Part shown: piece after piece, positions 60,558 through 64,000 of the stretch
Layout: every line of letters starts with the position of its first letter
Position numbering within the stretch: position 1 is the first letter of the stretch
Origin: Cynocephalus volans
Lineage: Eukaryota > Chordata > Mammalia > Dermoptera > Cynocephalidae
DNA: 64,000 nucleotides
Assembly (NCBI RefSeq): GCF_027409185.1
Contig: NC_084469.1
Location: 34,214,293-34,278,292, forward strand
Direction of reading: 5' to 3'
The notes under the pieces: model-generated
Told to the model about the DNA's origin: nothing
Seen by the model: only the letters and a program-made list of their open reading frames with translations
The model's database searches: none
Position numbers and translations under genes: made by a program

Positions 60558-60815
60558 CTCTGCCTAGGAAGGAGACGGTGCAGAGCATTCGTTCCAGTGG
60601 CATCACCTATGCTGTTTCATGGTCTCCCATATGTGAAAAAAAGCAGTGAGCAGAGAAGGCCTGTTTGCTAGCCCAAGAGCAACCACTGGAACTGCAGGCT
60701 CCCAAAGCATGGAATGAGACGGGCTAGTCCTTTGGCTAATTCTTTCTCTGGCTTTTCTGTAAGTCTAAAACTTGGCACTTGGTTCTTAAACAGAGGCACA
60801 TAACGTTTTACTGAC

Positions 60816-61040
60816 CTTTCAGCTATCAGCCAGGGGTTGAAGGAGCCTATGGCCTCATGAGATATCATCCGGAGGTACTGCTCAAAACGACTGCAGTAGT
60901 CACCAATGCTGTGCCGCATACCTGGTGGGACAAAGAGGGGAGCTCGGCCTTCTTTCTGTTGAGAATCTCCTGCAAAGGAGGGAAGGACAGCTTCTCTTTT
61001 CTCCAATCTCTCCTCAGTTACCACACTTTCATCCAGGGAA
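60816..61040 (-). CDS. KIAA0753: KIAA0753 penultimate coding exon
   Basis: A 225-nt exon on the minus strand. The acceptor TTTATTCTCAG precedes 61040, and the donor GTCAGT follows 60816. The first base completes a codon begun in the upstream exon (AA+T = Asn). The exon then encodes [18 protein letters not shown], a polar stretch [15 protein letters not shown], and the compact segment [20 protein letters not shown] followed by [14 protein letters not shown], ending with two bases of a Ser codon. Phase fits both neighbours. The donor lacks the usual A at +3 (GTCAGT), so it is slightly weak. The segment agrees with KIAA0753 as I recall it; no domain with catalytic residues is present. Confidence 0.88.
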
Positions 61041-61523
61041 CTGAGAATAAATAAAAATGATAAAAGCATTCCAAATCATCTGTAAGCAAGGACAAACTGT
61101 TAATTTACCTTGATGGCTTAAAAACCAAAGGGTCACCTTCATTGCTCTGTCTCATAGTGAACAAAACGCAACATCTATCACCATTCGCTGGACTAACCCT
61201 CAACACAATAGGAATTTTTGTCCCTCAGACAAAGGAATTCTTAAAGCAAATCTTGCAGTAAATATCAGTACAACCCACATGTACCAATATGATAATTTCA
61301 ACAGTAAAAACCAACTAGATGTTACTGAATAACTGAAAGGCTCTTTAAGATGCAACACACTCAACACTCATCTCACGAACACGCTACTTTACTGTGCATC
61401 TTGGAGTTTGGCAAGATCTTGCTCAAAAGAAGAATATTTTTCTGTCTTGTGGGAATTAAAGGAATCCAAAACACAATGTCAAAGGCAATCAACTAGAATA
61501 AAATCAGTGTTGCTGCCACTTAC

Positions 61524-61644
61524 TTGCCATTGCAGGGCTTTTCTAACATGATGGTCACGGCTGGATCCTTGCGAGCTGCTGTCTTTGTGATCCTGATTGG
61601 ATGAGGAGGCAGAGGCCTTTCACTTACTGCTGGAATTTTTTGTT
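61524..61644 (-). CDS. KIAA0753: KIAA0753 internal coding exon
   Basis: A 121-nt exon on the minus strand, between a CTCCTTTTCTAG acceptor before 61644 and a GTAAGTGG donor after 61524. The first two bases finish a codon, then it encodes [39 protein letters not shown], and leaves AA, which joins T of the next exon as Asn. The Pro-rich PLPPHP motif and basic ITKTAARK stretch fit a disordered linker. Position, phase and sequence together support KIAA0753. Confidence 0.85.
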
Positions 61645-62040
61645 CTAGAAAAGGAGAGGTATAAAATGGCTGCTTATAAAGAAAAGTTGATGTCCATATT
61701 AGAGCTGTCCTACTGGCCACCCCGTGAGGAAGTCACATGTATATTTCTTAGGCATAATGGGCTTAGCTAGAAGCGATGGGAAAAATATTCTTGTTTTAAA
61801 TGCAAAGGTGAATTTAAAAGTTACAAAGAAACCAATGAGAAATAGGTTTTAAGAAATAATGAACTCCTTCTAGGCCTCTGCTTGCTCTGAGAATGACTTC
61901 TTCAAGTGGTCTATGCAAAGCCCCAGGCTATGTACGTCCACTGAGACCCAGCCACTACAGCAAGGAGTCTCAGGCAGTTGGGTTTGTTTTTTAATCTTTA
62001 AGTGCTTTCATTACTGAAGGAGAAAAAAAGCCACTCACAC

Positions 62041-62092
62041 CTGAACACTTCATTAGCTGATTTAATTTGTCTCTGGGCATTGCTAGAAAAAT
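62041..62092 (-). CDS. KIAA0753: Possible further KIAA0753 exon (52 nt)
   Basis: On the minus strand a TTGTCATGCAG acceptor precedes 62092 and a GTGTGAG donor follows 62041. Two frames are open across the 52 nt. The frame starting at phase 0 gives IFLAMPRDKLNQLMKCS and leaves one base, which joins correctly to the 61524-61644 exon as Glu. The other (FSSNAQRQIKSANEVFR) looks equally protein-like but would create a stop in the next exon if joined directly. It is plausible as an exon, but it could be a splice-like coincidence. Confidence 0.45.
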
Positions 62093-62237
62093 CTGCATGA
62101 CAATAGTCAAAACATTAATTTATTAACTAACTGGTAAGTTTGACGAAAGCTGTTATGAGTTTCAGACTATTTATAATTTTAAATGTATTTCAAGTATAGG
62201 AAGAAAATTTGTCCTTCTCTTAAGATGGAAGCACCTA

Positions 62238-62322
62238 TAAGGGTACTTCAAAAAGTTCATGGAAAAATAGAATGAAAAGATGACACAAATCTTTCCATGA
62301 ATTTTGTGACATTCCCTTGTAT
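62238..62322. mobile_element. Palindromic mariner-like MITE
   Basis: An 80-bp element whose left arm AGGGTACTTCAAAAAGTTCA TGGAAA pairs with the right arm TTTCCATGAATTTTGTGACA TTCCCT (about 20 of 26 positions), flanked by TA on each side. Size and TA flanks fit a Tc1/mariner MITE. Family name not certain. Confidence 0.75.
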
Positions 62323-62864
62323 ATGTCAAGCAACTTTCTCTCTAAGTCACATTTATATGCTTATGTTTTCTTACTGTCAGAAATACTGCATAAATCAGAT
62401 TTTGTAGAACTACTACTGAGAGTACAATCAATTTTCAATTGTTCACAGAGAGGATAAGAGATATAGATTAGATACTGCACGATCCAAAGATCACTTTAAA
62501 TTTAGTTTTGTGATGCAACTGGAAAAACAATCAGAACAACTGAAAACATAGGATTTTTATTATAATTTCATGACTCTGGAATTACAAGTATCTAAAAATT
62601 CATTTCAGTCCTTAGTGTTCTAAAAAGCTCTTTTTAAGTCCATATCTAGACACTGCAGAGTCATAGATAGTGACTAATAATTTAAATCATCCTTGAAAAA
62701 AGAGAACACTAAGCCTTTTAAAGGCTGTCTTCTACGTGATGCAACCTGACTTTGTGGCCAATGGCCAAGCCATCAGTGAAACAAATTGCCCTTCAATGTT
62801 TTCTGTCCTCTGCTTCCATACAAAAAGATGCTAAAATGCCCAGTGACTAACTAAACAATGATTA

Positions 62865-63060
62865 AAAGGGCCCTTGCTGTGCTACCCTGTGCTAGGCACA
62901 GTGGGGGACACAACTGACTACGACAAACTCTCTGGCCTCAAAGAATCTGTGGCTTAGTTGACAGAGATAAAACACCTTCACAAACAGTTCTAACACATGG
63001 TAGAACGTGCCAGAAAGTGCTATGGGAGTTCATGGGCAGAGAAGGGAGGAAGATAGCAAA
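62865..63060 (-). mobile_element. L2 fragment
   Basis: CCCTGTGCTAGGCACAGTGG, CAAACTCTCTGGCCTCAAAG and GTGCCAGAAAGTGCTATGGG are in the order of the reverse complement of L2. Confidence 0.6.
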
Positions 63061-63539
63061 GCTCCAGTGTACGAATACCAGGAAAAGCAGCACACAAGTA
63101 CAGAAGGGTCATCTGAGCTGCGCCTGGGAGAACGGCTCAGTTGGTACTTGAAGAGGAAAATGGATTCTGGATGAGGGTTGGGGGAAGAGAGAACATGAGC
63201 AAAAAACTGAATGCTTGAAAACACAGAACACATAAAAGGAACAAATAAGTATTTCGTTTAGACGGCTCATCTTTCCACCAAAATTTGACACGGAGAATAC
63301 TTTTTCTAACACAGTACACCAAACTCATATTTTAAAATAATTACATGTGAAATATGCTGCTGCTGTAAACGCTCTATACCCCTCATGCTTACATTCCTTT
63401 AGAGGTAATGTCTAACCATATTTTATTCTCCTTCTTTCATTGAGTAAGGCAGTAACTGATAAGCATGGGTCAAATAGAATTTGAGCAACACTTTTCAGCC
63501 AAAACTGTACAAGTAGCCTAACGATTACAACCAAAATGC

Positions 63540-64000
63540 TTATGTATGAATTTTGAAAAGTGGAGGAGAAAAGCAAAAGGCTTTTCAACAAATGGTGCTA
63601 GAACAAATTGGTATGCGTTAGGGGAAAAAAAAAAAAATTGAGCCTCAACCTCTACTTTAAATCACAAAGTTTCATTCAAGATGGATCATAGAAATAAACA
63701 TTAAAAACTAAAACCATAAAGCTTCTAGAAGAAAACAAGAGAATCTCTTCTCAACTAGAAGGTAGGTAAAGGTTTCTTAGATCACAGAAAGCAAAAACCA
63801 CACAAGAAAAAATTGATGTTAGACTTCATCAAAATTTAAAATATCTGCTCATAAAACACCTTTGAGAAAAGAGATATTTGGGCCACAGATAGGAAAAAAA
63901 ATATTTGTAAAACATCTATCTGAGTAGATCAGTGGCTGCCAGGAGGAGGGGGAGGGAGAAGGAGAAGTGACTGCTAATAAACACGGGGTTTCTTTTTGGG
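63540..64000 (+). mobile_element. L1 3' part running off the window
   Basis: AAAGGCTTTTCAACAAATGG, TAGAACAAATTGGTATGCG, AACCTCTACTTTAAATCACA, AAAACCATAAAGCTTCTAGA, then 3'UTR-like GTGGCTGCCAGGAGGAGGGG and AAACACGGGGTTTCTTTTTG. ORF2 end and 3'UTR with an internal deletion. Frames broken. Confidence 0.85.

Larger units (their letters stand above)
52323..60815 (-). other. KIAA0753: KIAA0753 last intron, filled with old L1
   Basis: An 8.5-kb intron whose two flanking exons join in phase. Most of 52.8-58.0 kb is T-rich, antisense L1M-type sequence split by a SINE at 56237-56400. A MaLR-type LTR lies at 60199-60557. 58.0-60.2 kb is A/T-rich with nothing I can name. Confidence 0.75.
62093..64000 (-). 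other. KIAA0753: KIAA0753 upstream intron (partial)
   Basis: Sequence upstream of the last recognisable exon. It holds a palindromic TA-flanked MITE (62238-62322), an L2 fragment (about 62865-63060) and an L1 3' part that runs off the right edge. No exon was recognised in it. Confidence 0.6.

Noticed and set aside
1..64000. CRISPR arrays, bacterial operons, rRNA or functional tRNA genes
   Set aside because: No spaced direct repeats or rRNA; tRNA-like sequences are all SINE heads with A tails.

Overview
The window is nuclear DNA from a placental mammal. It has split exons with canonical GT/AG borders, one CpG island, and a dense load of L1, L2, MIR, MaLR-type LTR and DNA-transposon relics. 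There is no bacterial-type gene organisation. Long ORFs in this region are mostly low-complexity or CpG-island artefacts and are not annotated as genes.

Two protein genes are supported, both on the minus strand. (1) The 5' part of PITPNM3 (Nir1): coding exon 1 at 32794-32815 inside a CpG island (about 32240-33270), exon 2 at 16121-16216 and exon 3 at 9082-9189. The three exons join in phase, and the remaining exons lie beyond position 1. (2) The 3' part of KIAA0753 (OFIP/moonraker): exons at 61524-61644, 60816-61040 and 52205-52322 (stop codon), a possible further exon at 62041-62092, and a 3'UTR down to about 50.8 kb. The intervening 18 kb (about 33.0-50.8 kb) is intergenic. The same order and orientation is known on human 17p13, so this is a conserved syntenic block. 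The genes have no obvious functional partnership: one product is a VAP-binding lipid-transfer-family protein, the other a centriolar-satellite protein.

Layout: 1-5.8 kb is layered old L1 with a 20-bp minisatellite and two SINEs. 5.8-33 kb is PITPNM3 introns and exons with MIR/L2, an LTR-like element, a Tigger-type MITE, simple repeats and SINEs. 33-50.8 kb is intergenic. 50.8-64 kb is the 3' end of KIAA0753, whose last long intron is filled largely by antisense old L1, with a MaLR LTR, a small TA-flanked palindromic element, and an L1 running off the right edge.

The best species clue is a SINE family whose head is tRNA-Ile-like. It occurs as monomers and as longer two-unit forms, several flanked by clear target-site duplications. 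This resembles the tRNA-Ile-derived (CYN) SINEs described in colugos (Dermoptera). I recognise no Alu, rodent B1/B2, carnivore or ruminant SINE. The colugo assignment is an inference from memory of these families. I found no convincing novel biological system; the most interesting items are the SINE family, the L1-derived minisatellite, and the FFAT motif split across an exon junction.
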